From Streptomyces carminius (GTDB taxonomy: Bacteria; Actinomycetota; Actinomycetes; Streptomycetales; Streptomycetaceae): a stretch of 64,000 nucleotides of DNA. The translations under genes were made by a program, and so were the position numbers. This document shows, in pieces, positions 17,119-27,796 of the stretch (within the stretch, counting starts at the first letter, position 1; each line of letters opens with the position of its first letter). A model generated the notes under the pieces. It was not told the DNA's origin, did no database searches, and saw nothing but the letters and a program-made list of their open reading frames with translations. The DNA lies in contig NZ_PGGW01000057.1 of the NCBI RefSeq assembly GCF_002794255.1, positions 72,601-136,600 of the forward strand, written 5' to 3'.

Positions 17119-18330
17119 TCAGTACTGGCCGTAGCCGTCCAGGAAGTCCCCGATCCGCCGCACCGCGTCGGTCAGGTCCTGCACGGCCGGCAGGGTGACG
17201 ATGCGGAAGTGGTCGGGCTCGGGCCAGTTGAAGCCCGTGCCGTGGACGACCATGATCTTCTCCGCCCGCAGCAGGTCGAGGACAAGCTGCCGGTCGTCCT
17301 TGACCTTGTAGACCTTGGGGTCCAGCCGCGGGAAGAGGTACAGCGCGCCCCGGGGCTTCACACAGGTCACCCCCGGGATGGCGGTGAGCAGTTCGTACGC
17401 GGCGTCGCGCTGCTCCAGCAGCCGCCCGCCCGGCAGCACCAGGTCGTTGACCGACTGCCGGCCGCCCAGCGCGGCGGCCACCGTGTACTGGGCGGGCATG
17501 TTGGCGCACAGCCGCATGTTCGCCAGGATCGTCAGGCCCTCGATGTAGCTGGCGGCGTGCGCCTTCGGCCCGCACACGGCCATCCAGCCGCTGCGGTAGC
17601 CGGCCACCCGGTAGGACTTGGAGAGGCCGTTGAAGGTGACGGTGAGCAGGTCCGGGGCGATGGCGGCGGTGGGGGTGTGGGTGGCGCCGTCGTAGAGGAT
17701 CTTGTCGTAGATCTCGTCGGAGTAGACGATCAGGTTGTGCCGGCGGGCGATGTCCGTCAGGCCGCGCAGCAGCTCGTCGTCGTAGACGGCCCCGGTGGGG
17801 TTGTTGGGGTTGATGACGACGATCGCCTTGGTGCGGTCGGTCACCTTGCGCTCTATGTCGACGAGGTCGGGCATCCAGTCGGCCTGCTCGTCGCAGCGGT
17901 AGTGCACCGCGGTGCCGCCCGACAGGGAGACCGCGGCCGTCCACAGCGGGTAGTCCGGTGCCGGCACGAGCACCTCGTCGCCGTCGTCCAGGAGCGCCTG
18001 CATGGCCATCTGGATCAGCTCCGAGGCGCCGTTGCCGAGATAGATGTCCTCTATGTCGAGCTCGATGCCCCTGGTCTGGTAGTACTGCATTACCGCGCGC
18101 CGGGCGGCCGGCAGCCCCTTGGCGTCGCCGTAGCCGTGCGCCGACCCGACGTTGCGCAGCATGTCCTCGAGGATCTCCGGCGGGCACTCGAACCCGAAGG
18201 GCGCGGGATTGCCGGTGTTGAGCTTGAGGATGCGGTGGCCCGCCGCCTCCAGCCGCATGGCCTCCTCGAGTACCGGACCCCGGATCTCGTAGCAGACATT
18301 GGCGAGCTTCGTCGACTGGATCACCTGCAT
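17119..18330 (-). CDS. PLP-dependent aminotransferase, alanine-transaminase (AlaA) type
   Basis: A 403-residue fold-type I aminotransferase. Visible are the substrate-entry LNTGNPAPFGF (37-47), the PLP-binding GNGASELI (99-106), INPNNPTGAVYDD (173-185), SDEIYDK (204-210), the Schiff-base lysine K238 in FNGLSKSYRVAGYRSGW, and the carboxylate-binding arginine in FRIVTLP. The sequence resembles bacterial alanine-synthesising transaminases (pyruvate-glutamate). ATG 18330 is used; an in-frame GTG three codons upstream is possible. The divergent tetR gene shares the 180-bp upstream region. Confidence 0.85.
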   Translation of the reverse strand: MQVIQSTKLANVCYEIRGPVLEEAMRLEAAGHRILKLNTGNPAPFGFECPPEILEDMLRNVGSAHGYGDAKGLPAARRAVMQYYQTRGIELDIEDIYLGNGASELIQMAMQALLDDGDEVLVPAPDYPLWTAAVSLSGGTAVHYRCDEQADWMPDLVDIERKVTDRTKAIVVINPNNPTGAVYDDELLRGLTDIARRHNLIVYSDEIYDKILYDGATHTPTAAIAPDLLTVTFNGLSKSYRVAGYRSGWMAVCGPKAHAASYIEGLTILANMRLCANMPAQYTVAAALGGRQSVNDLVLPGGRLLEQRDAAYELLTAIPGVTCVKPRGALYLFPRLDPKVYKVKDDRQLVLDLLRAEKIMVVHGTGFNWPEPDHFRIVTLPAVQDLTDAVRRIGDFLDGYGQY

Positions 18331-18510
18331 ACCGGTCACTCTACGGGCGCCCCACCCGCGGCGCCGCGTGTTCTTCCCCACGCGGGTGACGCGCACCGGA
18401 GCGCGCCCGTGCCCGCCGGGTGCCCGGCAAGCACCCGTCACCTGCCCGAATGTCTCCGATACCGGCGGGAACGTGGCGCCGCCGCGGGCCGGTGGCCGAG
18501 AATCGCCGAC

Positions 18511-19128
18511 ATGGCCCCCGCACGCACCTCGTCCCCTTCCGCACCCAAGCTCGGGCTCCGGGAGCGGAAGAAGATCCGCACCCGTCAGGCGATACGGCAG
18601 GCCGCGTACCGGCTCTTCGCCGAGCAGGGCTACGACTCCACCCCCGTCGACCAGATCGCCGAGGCCGCGGAGGTCTCGCCGAGCACCGTCTTCCGGTACT
18701 TCCCGACCAAGGAGGACATCGTGCTCGCCGACGGGCACGACCCGGTCACCGTGGCGGCGCTGCGCGGCCGGCCGGCCGGCGAGCCCCCGGTGCGGGCCGT
18801 GCGGGAGGCGCTGTACTCGACGGTCGGCGAGGCCTACCGGGCGGATCCGGCCGAGATGTACCTGCGCGCCCGGCTGATCCGCGACGTGCCGGCCGTCCGC
18901 GCCCGGCTGGCCGAACACACCGAGATCACCGGCCGGCGGCTGCGCGAGGTGCTGTCGGAGCGGACCGGGCGGCCGGCGGGCGATCTGGCGCTGCGGGTCG
19001 CCACGACCGCGATGCTGGGGGGCCTGACCGAGGCGATGCTCCACTGGGTGGAGAACGACATGCCGGGGGACCTGGCCGAGCAGGTCGGCCGCGCCCTCGA
19101 CTTACTGGAGCGCGGCCTCCCGCTGTGA
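18511..19128 (+). CDS. TetR-family transcriptional regulator with a TTA codon
   Basis: A 205-residue regulator. The helix-turn-helix runs from about 18 to 65 (RQAIRQAAYRLFAEQGYDST, AAEVSPSTVFRYFPTKEDIV), and the C-terminal ligand domain is of the type in which FPTKEDIV precedes a short all-helical region. Codon 198 (19102-19104) is TTA, the rare leucine codon read only by the bldA tRNA in Streptomyces, so full-length protein may depend on development. It is divergent from the aminotransferase, a possible target. Confidence 0.85.
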   Translation: MAPARTSSPSAPKLGLRERKKIRTRQAIRQAAYRLFAEQGYDSTPVDQIAEAAEVSPSTVFRYFPTKEDIVLADGHDPVTVAALRGRPAGEPPVRAVREALYSTVGEAYRADPAEMYLRARLIRDVPAVRARLAEHTEITGRRLREVLSERTGRPAGDLALRVATTAMLGGLTEAMLHWVENDMPGDLAEQVGRALDLLERGLPL

Positions 19129-19153
19129 GCGGCCGGGGATGCCGGGGCGGCGG

Positions 19154-21247
<2,094 letters not shown>

Positions 21248-21308
21248 GCCCCCATCCTGCCCCCGCGTGCCCCGGACCGGCGAACCACCGGGCCCGCGCG
21301 GCACGCAC

Positions 21309-21344
21309 CTGCTCTCCCCGCGAGGCACCGCGCGGGGAGAGCAG
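21309..21344. terminator. Hairpin terminator downstream of the toxin-antitoxin operon
   Basis: A 14-bp perfect stem (21309-21322 with 21331-21344) and an 8-nt loop lie in the 330-bp gap between the antitoxin stop and the DUF255 gene. No gene is evident in 21248-21576. Confidence 0.65.
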
Positions 21345-21576
21345 AAGGACGGCCTGCGCAGTCGGCACAGGCCAGGAGAGGTCTACAGGTACCGGAGTCA
21401 GTGGCCTGCCGTACCGGACGAGGTTGACGGCGAGCACGAAGAGAGCAGGCACGGTGACCGTTCTCGCCTGTCCCCCTATCGCCACCGGTCCATCGGGAGT
21501 GACATGCGGCTGGCGGCAGGGCAGCGGGGAGCCGGCCGGCTCATCCCTCCGCTGCCCATGCCTTCCCGTGCCTGTC

Positions 21577-21894
21577 TCAGGCGATGGCCGCGATGTCGCC
21601 GTCGTCGAAGTAGATGGCCTGGTGCAGACGCCCGCCGAGCGCGGCGGCGAACCGCGCGAGCACATCCTGCCCGGAGATGTGCCCCCGCTCGATCTGTGAC
21701 ACGCGCCCCTTGGTCACGCCCATGCGTTCGGCGACGTCCTGCTGTGTCAGCCCCCGAGCCCGGCGCAGCTCCGCCAGCCGGCGCCCGGTCATCTCCGCGA
21801 GGAGCTCCTCCTTGCCCGCCTGTACGGCCTCCTCACCGCCGGCGCGGGCGACGTACTCGGCGCGGATGTCCTGCCAACGGGTGTAGCCGTTCAC
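21577..21894 (-). CDS. HigA-like XRE antitoxin
   Basis: A 105-residue protein. An N-terminal helical region is followed by a Cro/C1-type helix-turn-helix (about 35-90; LRRARGLTQQDVAERMGVTKGRVSQIERG). The GTG start (21894-21892) overlaps the toxin stop as GTGA, giving coupled translation. Toxin-first order and the HTH antitoxin are characteristic of HigBA-type systems. It would neutralise the upstream toxin and repress the operon through the palindrome at 22261. Confidence 0.85.
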   Translation of the reverse strand: MNGYTRWQDIRAEYVARAGGEEAVQAGKEELLAEMTGRRLAELRRARGLTQQDVAERMGVTKGRVSQIERGHISGQDVLARFAAALGGRLHQAIYFDDGDIAAIA

Positions 21895-22253
21895 GGTCGT
21901 CCACCTTCTTCCCGAGCTCGTTCCTTCACATACGTCTCGTAGCGCTGCTCGGCCAGGGGGATCGCCTCCCGGTACCACTCGTTCCACCGGCCCGACTTGT
22001 CTCCCGCGACCAGCAGGATGCTGCTGCGCCACGGATCGAAGGCGAAGAGGATCCGAACGGTCCCCGGCCGCAGCTCCTTCAGATGCGCCATCGACGAGCC
22101 ATGAATGGTGTCCACCAGTGGACGCCCCAGTCCGGGACCCCCTTCGGCCAGTGCGTCCAGTGCCTGTACCACCCGTGCGAGCACCGGTCCGTCCAGGCCG
22201 CTGATCCACTCACGAACCTCGTCGACGAGGACGATCTCCCACTCGCCGTTCAC
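21891..22253 (-). CDS. HigB/RelE-superfamily toxin (phage-derived Gp49-like)
   Basis: A 120-residue predicted mRNA interferase. The family pattern is clear: LKELRPGTVRILFAFDPWR (57-75), ILLVAGDKSGRWNEWY (78-93), then IPLAEQRYETYVKER. The basic and aromatic residues of the second segment are those used for catalysis on the ribosome. The start is GTG (22253-22251) only 6 nt after a TATACT -10 box, so the transcript is probably leaderless. It is followed by its antitoxin with a 4-bp overlap. Confidence 0.85.
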   Translation of the reverse strand: MNGEWEIVLVDEVREWISGLDGPVLARVVQALDALAEGGPGLGRPLVDTIHGSSMAHLKELRPGTVRILFAFDPWRSSILLVAGDKSGRWNEWYREAIPLAEQRYETYVKERAREEGGRP

Positions 22254-22259
22254 AGCGCG

Positions 22260-22278
22260 AGTATAGCTTCTGCTATAC
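22260..22278 (-). promoter_or_regulatory. Toxin-antitoxin promoter and operator
   Basis: GTATAGC-TTCT-GCTATAC (22261-22278) is an exact 7+4+7 palindrome. Its proximal arm contains the leftward -10 TATACT (22265-22260), 6 nt from the toxin GTG. This fits autoregulation by the HigA-like protein. Confidence 0.7.
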
Positions 22279-22311
22279 CCAGTGGGGGGGGCGGCCGCCG
22301 GCCCGGCCGGG

Positions 22312-22872
22312 TCAGGAACCCGACGTCTGGAAGTCCGACAGCGCCTGGTTGAAGCGGGTGAGCAGCTCGCAGAACACCGCCTGTTCGTCCTCGCTCCACT
22401 CCTGCGTCAGCAGGGCCATCAGTTCGCGCCGCGAGGCGCGCACCTGTTCCAGCCGCGCGGCGCCGCGCGGGGAGAGCTGGAGGACGACCGCTCGGCCGTC
22501 GTCGGGGTGCGAGGTGCGCTTGACGAGGCCGGACTCGACGAGCGGCGCGACCTGGCGGGTCACGGTCGAGGAGTCGATCCCCATGCCCGCGGCGAGCGCC
22601 TTGACGCCCGTCGGACCGTCCTGGTCGAGGCGGTTGAGCAGCAGGTAGGCGGCCCGGTCCATGGAGTTGCGGGCCTGGCCGACGCCGCCGAGCCGGGTCT
22701 GCTCGGCACGGCGCGCGAAGAGCGCCACCTGGTGCTGCATGGCGTCGAGGAGGCTGTCGGGACCGGACGGGGAGCCGGACTCGGGCGGTGTGGGGGGCAT
22801 GCTGGCCTGCACGCTCGCTTCGCTCGTTTCGTCGTAGGGGTGGGCGGTCGTCATGTCCGGGTGCGTGGGCAT
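22312..22872 (-). CDS. MarR-family transcriptional regulator
   Basis: A 186-residue winged-helix regulator. The DNA-binding part (about 75-140) reads LAAGMGIDSSTVTRQVAPLVESGLV and the wing SHPDDGRAVVLQLSPRG, both typical MarR. The N-terminal 35 residues are Pro/Ser-rich and probably disordered. Start choice is uncertain: ATG 22872 or ATG 22854; a longer frame to 22944 is also open. The divergent threonine dehydratase gene begins 220 bp away and might be controlled by it. Confidence 0.85.
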   Translation of the reverse strand: MPTHPDMTTAHPYDETSEASVQASMPPTPPESGSPSGPDSLLDAMQHQVALFARRAEQTRLGGVGQARNSMDRAAYLLLNRLDQDGPTGVKALAAGMGIDSSTVTRQVAPLVESGLVKRTSHPDDGRAVVLQLSPRGAARLEQVRASRRELMALLTQEWSEDEQAVFCELLTRFNQALSDFQTSGS

Positions 22873-23092
22873 GGCCGGTGGCTCGCTTCTTGAGGAATAC
22901 GGGGTACGACGGGCTGAGGGTTTGCCACAGAGTACGCGTCCCAAGGCCGTGCCGTACCGGTGCTGTACGAATACGTCCGGACCCGGAAAGACCTACCGCC
23001 GGTAGCCCGAGGTGGGCCCCGTGATGCCGTCGTCCGGCCGCCGGGCGGGGTTCGGGCCCGCCGCCCCGGGACCGGGCTGCCAGACTGGCGGC

Positions 23093-24346
23093 ATGGTTGC
23101 CAGTTCCCTCCCGCACAGTGGTTCCGACGGCCCCGACGGCTCAGCGGCCCTCACCCTCGACGACATCAGGAGCGCCCAGAAGACCCTCTCGGGGGTGTCC
23201 CGGGTGACGGCGCTGGAGGGCAGCCGTCATCTGAGCGCGCTGGTGGGCGGACCCGTCCTGCTCAAGTGCGAGAACCTCCAGCGCACCGGCTCGTTCAAGA
23301 TCCGCGGGGCGTACACCCGGATCGCCGCGATGCCCGCCGCCGAGCGGGCCCGCGGTGTCGTCGCGGCCAGCGCGGGCAACCACGCGCAGGGCGTCGCCCT
23401 GGCCGCCTCCCTGCTCGGGGTGCGCTCGACGGTCTTCATGCCGGTGGGCGCGCCGCTGCCGAAGGTGGCGGCGACCCGGGAGTACGGCGCCGAGGTACGG
23501 CTGCACGGGCAGGTGGTGGACGAGACGCTGCGGGCGGCCCAGGAGTACGCGGCCGGGACCGGGGCGGTCTTCATCCACCCCTTCGACCACCCCGACATCG
23601 TGGCCGGGCAGGGCACGGTCGGACTGGAGATCCTGGAGCAGTGCCCGGACGTGCGCACGGTCGTCGTCGGGGTGGGCGGCGGCGGGCTGGCGGCCGGGCT
23701 GGCGCTGGCGGTGAAGTCGCTGCGCCCGGACGTGCGGGTGGTCGGGGTGCAGGCCGAGGGCGCGGCGGCGTATCCGCCCTCGCTGGCCGCGGGGCGCCCG
23801 GTGGCGCTGGAGTCGGTGTCGACGATGGCGGACGGCATCAAGGTCGGGCGGCCCGGCGACGTGCCCTTCAAAATCGTTGGCGAACTGGTGGACGAGGTCC
23901 GTACGGTGTCCGAGGACGCGCTCTCCAGCGCGCTGCTGCTCTGTCTGGAGCGGGCCAAGCTCGTCGTGGAACCGGCCGGGGCCGCTCCGGTGGCGGCGCT
24001 GCTGTCCGCCCCGGAGGATTTCGAGGGGCCGGTGGTGGCGGTGCTCTCCGGGGGGAACGTCGACCCGCTGGTGCTGCAGCGGACGCTGCGGCACGGCATG
24101 GCCGCGGCGGGCCGTTACCTGTCGCTGCGGCTGCGGCTGACCGACAGCCCGGGGGCGCTGGCCGCGCTGCTGGGGGAGCTGTCGGTGGCGGACGCCAACG
24201 TCCTCGACGTCAGCCATGTACGGACCGACCCCCGGCTCGGACTCGCGGAGGCAGAGGTGGAGCTTCATCTGGAGACCAAGGGGCCGGAGCACTGCGCCGG
24301 GGTGACGGCGTCACTGCGCCGGTCCGGCTACACGGTGCTGGACTGA
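23093..24346 (+). CDS. ilvA: Threonine ammonia-lyase (threonine dehydratase) with ACT domain
   Basis: A 417-residue fold-type II PLP enzyme that converts threonine to 2-oxobutyrate. The PLP lysine is K69 in NLQRTGSFKIRGAY. Also present are ASAGNHAQGVALAA and the phosphate-binding glycine loop VGVGGGGLAAG. Residues about 335-417 form a single ACT-like regulatory domain (RLRLTDSPGALAALLGELS). This short form is like catabolic or actinobacterial IlvA/TdcB enzymes, not the two-ACT biosynthetic form. ATG 23093 is chosen because homology begins there and upstream codons are non-conserved. Confidence 0.92.
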   Translation: MVASSLPHSGSDGPDGSAALTLDDIRSAQKTLSGVSRVTALEGSRHLSALVGGPVLLKCENLQRTGSFKIRGAYTRIAAMPAAERARGVVAASAGNHAQGVALAASLLGVRSTVFMPVGAPLPKVAATREYGAEVRLHGQVVDETLRAAQEYAAGTGAVFIHPFDHPDIVAGQGTVGLEILEQCPDVRTVVVGVGGGGLAAGLALAVKSLRPDVRVVGVQAEGAAAYPPSLAAGRPVALESVSTMADGIKVGRPGDVPFKIVGELVDEVRTVSEDALSSALLLCLERAKLVVEPAGAAPVAALLSAPEDFEGPVVAVLSGGNVDPLVLQRTLRHGMAAAGRYLSLRLRLTDSPGALAALLGELSVADANVLDVSHVRTDPRLGLAEAEVELHLETKGPEHCAGVTASLRRSGYTVLD

Positions 24347-24454
24347 GTGGCCGGCCGTACCGTGCCGAACCCACCGGTCCCGCGCCGGGGACGCCGCGTC
24401 CCGGGGGCGCCCGGAGCCGGACGGGATCCGTGACTCCCCGGCCCGCCAAGCGAG

Positions 24455-24470
24455 TTGACGCGATATATCG
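24455..24470 (+). promoter_or_regulatory. Palindrome and -35-like box upstream of the ABC exporter
   Basis: TTGACG (24455-24460) abuts the exact palindrome CGATATATCG (24461-24470), an AT-rich island in a GC-rich leader of 283 bp. The arrangement suggests repression of the drrAB-like operon. No convincing -10 is seen. Confidence 0.45.
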
Positions 24471-24629
24471 TGTTGCTGCACAGTGCTGACCCGCGCCGGG
24501 CCCGCGGGTGTCCCGCGGGGTGCCCGCCGCCCTGTCCGCGCCGGACGCCTCCGGCGCACCGCCCGCCCCACCGCGGGCCCCGATCTTCGAGACCCTTTCC
24601 GCACAACCACACCCCAGGGGAGAACCGCC

Positions 24630-25667
24630 ATGCCAGGTGCCATCCATGCCGAGGGTCTGGTCAAGACCTTCGGCGACGTCAGGGCTCTGGACGGTGTCGA
24701 CCTCGATGTCCCGGAAGGCACCGTGCTGGGCCTGCTCGGGCCGAACGGCGCCGGCAAGACCACCACCGTCCGGGTGCTGACCACCCTGCTGCGGCCCGAC
24801 AGCGGCCGCGCGACGGTGGCGGGGATCGACGTCCTCGCCCAGCCCCACCGGGTACGCCGCTCCATCGGCCTGTCGGGCCAGTTCGCGGCCGTCGACGAGT
24901 ATCTGACCGGCCGTGAGAACCTGACGATGGTGGGCCGCCTCTACCAGATGTCCGCCCGGGACGCGAAGCGCCGGGCGGACGAGCTGCTGGAGCGGTTCAA
25001 CCTCGCCGACGCCGCCGGCCGGACCGCCAAGACGTACTCGGGCGGCATGCGCCGCCGGCTCGACCTCGCCGCCGCGCTGGTCGTCAGCCCGCCGGTGATG
25101 TTCATGGACGAGCCGACCACCGGTCTGGACCCCCGCAACCGCCAGGCGCTGTGGGAGGTCATCGAGGAGCTCGTCTCCGGCGGCACCACGCTGCTGCTGA
25201 CCACCCAGTACCTGGAGGAGGCCGACCGACTCGCCCACGACATCGCCGTCGTCGACCACGGCCGCGTCATCGCCCGCGGCACCGCCGACGAGCTCAAGGC
25301 GCGGATCGGCGGTGAGCGCATCGAGGTGGTCGTCCACCGGCGCGAGGAGATCACCGCCGCCCAGGAGGTGCTGCGCGCCCTCGGCAGGGGCACGGTCGCC
25401 CTGGAGGAGCACACCCGCCGGCTCACCGTCCCGGTGGTCGGCGGCGCCAAGCTGCTCGCCGAGGTCATCCGCGACCTGGACGCCCGCGGCATCGAGATCG
25501 ACGACATCGGACTGCGCCGTCCGACCCTCGACGACGTGTTCATCTCCCTGACCGGCCACGCCGCCGAGGAGAAGGACTCCGCGAGCGGCGCGGGGAACGG
25601 CGCGGGGAACGACAAGGACACCCACGACGCCGGGCAGGCCGGCGGACGGAAGGAGAGCGCCAAGTGA
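24630..25667 (+). CDS. Daunorubicin-resistance-type ABC transporter ATPase (DrrA family)
   Basis: A 345-residue ABC ATPase. Walker A GPNGAGKTT, signature YSGGMRRRLDLA, Walker B VMFMDEPTTGLD, and the H-loop region are all present. The C-terminal about 90 residues form the DrrA-type regulatory extension (RPTLDDVFISLTGH), followed by a Gly/Asn/Asp-rich tail. ATG 24630 has AGGGGAGAA upstream; the open frame to 24483 is leader. It pairs with the overlapping membrane subunit to export a drug, lipid or secondary metabolite. Confidence 0.92.
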   Translation: MPGAIHAEGLVKTFGDVRALDGVDLDVPEGTVLGLLGPNGAGKTTTVRVLTTLLRPDSGRATVAGIDVLAQPHRVRRSIGLSGQFAAVDEYLTGRENLTMVGRLYQMSARDAKRRADELLERFNLADAAGRTAKTYSGGMRRRLDLAAALVVSPPVMFMDEPTTGLDPRNRQALWEVIEELVSGGTTLLLTTQYLEEADRLAHDIAVVDHGRVIARGTADELKARIGGERIEVVVHRREEITAAQEVLRALGRGTVALEEHTRRLTVPVVGGAKLLAEVIRDLDARGIEIDDIGLRRPTLDDVFISLTGHAAEEKDSASGAGNGAGNDKDTHDAGQAGGRKESAK

Positions 25668-26527
25668 GCACCACCACCGCCGAGCCCGCCCCCGGGACCC
25701 GGGCCCCGCGCTCGGCGGGCGGCATCCGCCAGTCCCTGTCGGACTCGCTGGTCATCGCCCAGCGCAACCTGCTCCGCATGATGCGCATCCCGGAAGTGAT
25801 CATCTTCGGGCTGATCCAGCCGATCATGTTCGTGGTGCTGTTCAGCTACGTCTTCGGCGGCTCCATCAACCTTCCCGGCGCGGGCGTGGACGCGGAGGCC
25901 TACCGCTCGTTCCTGATGGCGGGCATCTTCGCCCAGACCGTCACCTTCGCCACGGCCGGCGCGGGCGCGGGCATCGCCGAGGACATGCACAAGGGCCTGA
26001 TCGACCGCTTCCGCTCGCTGCCGATGGCCCGCGGCGCGGTCCTCACCGGCCGCACCCTGGCCGATCTCGTCCAGACCGCGCTGACCCTGGTGGTACTGGC
26101 GGTGGTGGCGCTGCTCGTCGGCTGGCGCGCTCACGAGGGGATCCTCAAGGCGCTGGCGGGCTTCGGCCTGCTGCTCCTGCTGGGCTACGCCTTCACCTGG
26201 ATCGGCGCGCTGATCGGCCTGTCGGTGCGCACCCCGGAGGCGGCCACCTCCGGCGGGCTGGTCTGGCTGTTCCCGCTGACCTTCATCTCGATCGCCTTCG
26301 TGCCCGCGGAGAACATGCCGTCCTTCCTGCAGAACGTCGCCGAGTGGAACCCGTTCAGCGCGACCGTGCTGGCGTGCCGCGAGCTGTTCGGCAACCTCCC
26401 GGCGAACTACCCGACCCCCGACGCCTGGCCCATGGAGAACCCGGTGCTGGCCTCGGTGCTGTGGTCGGTGGTGATCATCGCGCTCTTCCGGACCCTGGCG
26501 GTCCGCAAGTACCGTTCGGCCACCTGA
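25664..26527 (+). CDS. ABC-2 type (DrrB-like) export permease
   Basis: A 287-residue permease with six predicted membrane segments. It contains the EDMHKGLIDRFRSLPMAR cytoplasmic motif and the FIPAENMP-type loop (FVPAENMPSFLQNVAEWNPF) characteristic of DrrB transporters. The GTG start overlaps the ATPase stop (GTGA), so subunits are translationally coupled. A 20-bp hairpin follows. Substrate is not predictable from sequence. Confidence 0.9.
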   Translation: MSTTTAEPAPGTRAPRSAGGIRQSLSDSLVIAQRNLLRMMRIPEVIIFGLIQPIMFVVLFSYVFGGSINLPGAGVDAEAYRSFLMAGIFAQTVTFATAGAGAGIAEDMHKGLIDRFRSLPMARGAVLTGRTLADLVQTALTLVVLAVVALLVGWRAHEGILKALAGFGLLLLLGYAFTWIGALIGLSVRTPEAATSGGLVWLFPLTFISIAFVPAENMPSFLQNVAEWNPFSATVLACRELFGNLPANYPTPDAWPMENPVLASVLWSVVIIALFRTLAVRKYRSAT

Positions 26528-26544
26528 TCCGTACGCGTCACACC

Positions 26545-26589
26545 GGCCCCCGGGCCGCCGCGGGACCGCCCCGCGGCGGCCCGGGGGCC
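26545..26589. terminator. Bidirectional hairpin terminator
   Basis: A perfect 20-bp stem (26545-26564 with 26570-26589) and a 5-nt loop lie between the convergent permease and greA genes. Confidence 0.8.
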
Positions 26590-26639
26590 GCCCCTCTCTC
26601 ACCGCCGGTGTGCCGCCGTCTCCGGCACCGGCCCGGCGC

Positions 26640-27137
26640 TCAGCCCTGGTACGGCTTGGCCCGCAGGATCCTCACCGAAGCCGTCCGGCCGTTCGGCAGC
26701 TCGTACCGCGCGTCGTCGCCGACCTTCTTGCCGTTCACACCCGAGCCCAGCGGAGACTGCGGCGAGTAGGTCTCGATATCCGAGCTCATGTACTCGCGGG
26801 AGGCGAGGAGGAACGTCAGGGTGTCGTCCTCGTCACCGTCGAAGGCGACGGTGACCACCATGCCGGGCTCGACCACGCCGTCGTCCGCCGGAGCCTCGCC
26901 GACCTTGGCGTTCTGCAGGAGCTGGGTGAGCTGGCGTACCCGCAGCTCCTGCTTGCCCTGCTCCTCCTTGGCCGCGTGGTAACCGCCGTTCTCACGGAGG
27001 TCGCCCTCCTCGCGGGCCGCCTCGATCTTCTTGGCGATCTCGGTGCGGGCAGGACCCGACAGGTACTCCAGCTCGGCCTTGAGCTGGTCGTACGCCTCCT
27101 GGGTGAGCCAGGTGACGTTGTCGCTGGTCTGGGTCAC
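26640..27137 (-). CDS. greA: Transcription elongation factor GreA
   Basis: A 165-residue Gre factor that stimulates RNA cleavage in backtracked RNA polymerase. The N-terminal coiled coil carries EAREEGDLRENGGYHAAKEE (39-58), including the acidic tip residues that reach the catalytic Mg2+. The C-terminal FKBP-like domain has the SPQSPLGSGVNGKKVGD motif. The GTG start at 27137 has GAGGAG upstream. Confidence 0.95.
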   Translation of the reverse strand: MTQTSDNVTWLTQEAYDQLKAELEYLSGPARTEIAKKIEAAREEGDLRENGGYHAAKEEQGKQELRVRQLTQLLQNAKVGEAPADDGVVEPGMVVTVAFDGDEDDTLTFLLASREYMSSDIETYSPQSPLGSGVNGKKVGDDARYELPNGRTASVRILRAKPYQG

Positions 27138-27278
27138 AGGTGCTCCTCGTCGGTACTCGGGATATAAAGCAACGCCCTACCCGAAGGGTGGCGCCTTCAT
27201 GGGTGGGCGAAACCACGAGCCTAACAATTCCGGGGGAAAAGGGAAGAAGGTCGGACCACCGCCGCCCGGGGCGGATCG

Positions 27279-27698
27279 TCAGGTTCCGTCCACTGCCGTA
27301 CAGCCGACCAGTTTGGCGGTGGTCGCCCTGGCCGTGGTGCGGAGGGTGACGACCTCGTCGATCCGGCTCTCCGGCGCCTCGAAGGTGAAGTCCGCGCGGC
27401 CGACCTCGCCGCCGTCCTCGGCGAGCGAGCTCACGGTGCACACACCCGTGACGTCCGCGTCCTTGCGGACCTCCAGATGGACGGCGACCTCCCGGTCCGA
27501 CACCACGTCGAACTTGATCAGCTCGGCGCTGACCTTCGTCCCCGTGATATACGACACCCCGAACCAGGCGATCATCGCCAGGAAGGCCACGCCCAGCACC
27601 GCGCCGACCGCCTTCAGCCCGCGGTCCGAACCGCCGCCGCCCGGGCGCCCGTAGCGCCCCTGGGGGAGCCCGCCGCCTGCGGGAGTCGCGGAGGTCAT
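27279..27698 (-). CDS. DUF4307 membrane-anchored protein
   Basis: A 139-residue protein. A glycine-rich cytoplasmic N-terminus (1-28), one membrane helix (about 31-54; AVGAVLGVAFLAMIAWFGVS) and an extracytoplasmic beta-rich domain with two cysteines match DUF4307, an actinobacterial family regularly found beside mca and greA. Function unknown. ATG 27698 is preferred over the in-frame upstream codon at 27734, which lies in the mca promoter region. Confidence 0.8.
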   Translation of the reverse strand: MTSATPAGGGLPQGRYGRPGGGGSDRGLKAVGAVLGVAFLAMIAWFGVSYITGTKVSAELIKFDVVSDREVAVHLEVRKDADVTGVCTVSSLAEDGGEVGRADFTFEAPESRIDEVVTLRTTARATTAKLVGCTAVDGT

Positions 27699-27724
27699 GG
27701 GGTCACGTCCTGTCGGTCCGGTGG

Positions 27725-27751
27725 GGGAATACAAGCGGATGCCGCTTCGGT
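27725..27751 (+). promoter_or_regulatory. Possible sigma-R-type promoter for mca
   Basis: GGGAAT at 27725-27730 followed after 18-19 bp by GGTC resembles the thiol-oxidative-stress sigma-R consensus (GGAAT - 18/19 - GTT). Mycothiol genes are known members of that regulon. The -10 element matches only in part. Confidence 0.35.
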
Positions 27752-27796
27752 CACTATAGAAGCCGTCTTCCGAGACCAGGTAACGAGGATCGAGCC

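Noticed and set aside
17008-19128. 706-codon plus-strand frame over the aminotransferase
   Set aside because: Only the last 205 codons are a real TetR gene; the remainder is antisense to the aminotransferase.
24471-24500. -10 box for the DrrAB promoter
   Set aside because: At 17-18 bp from TTGACG there is no TAnnnT-like hexamer; only the palindrome is reported.
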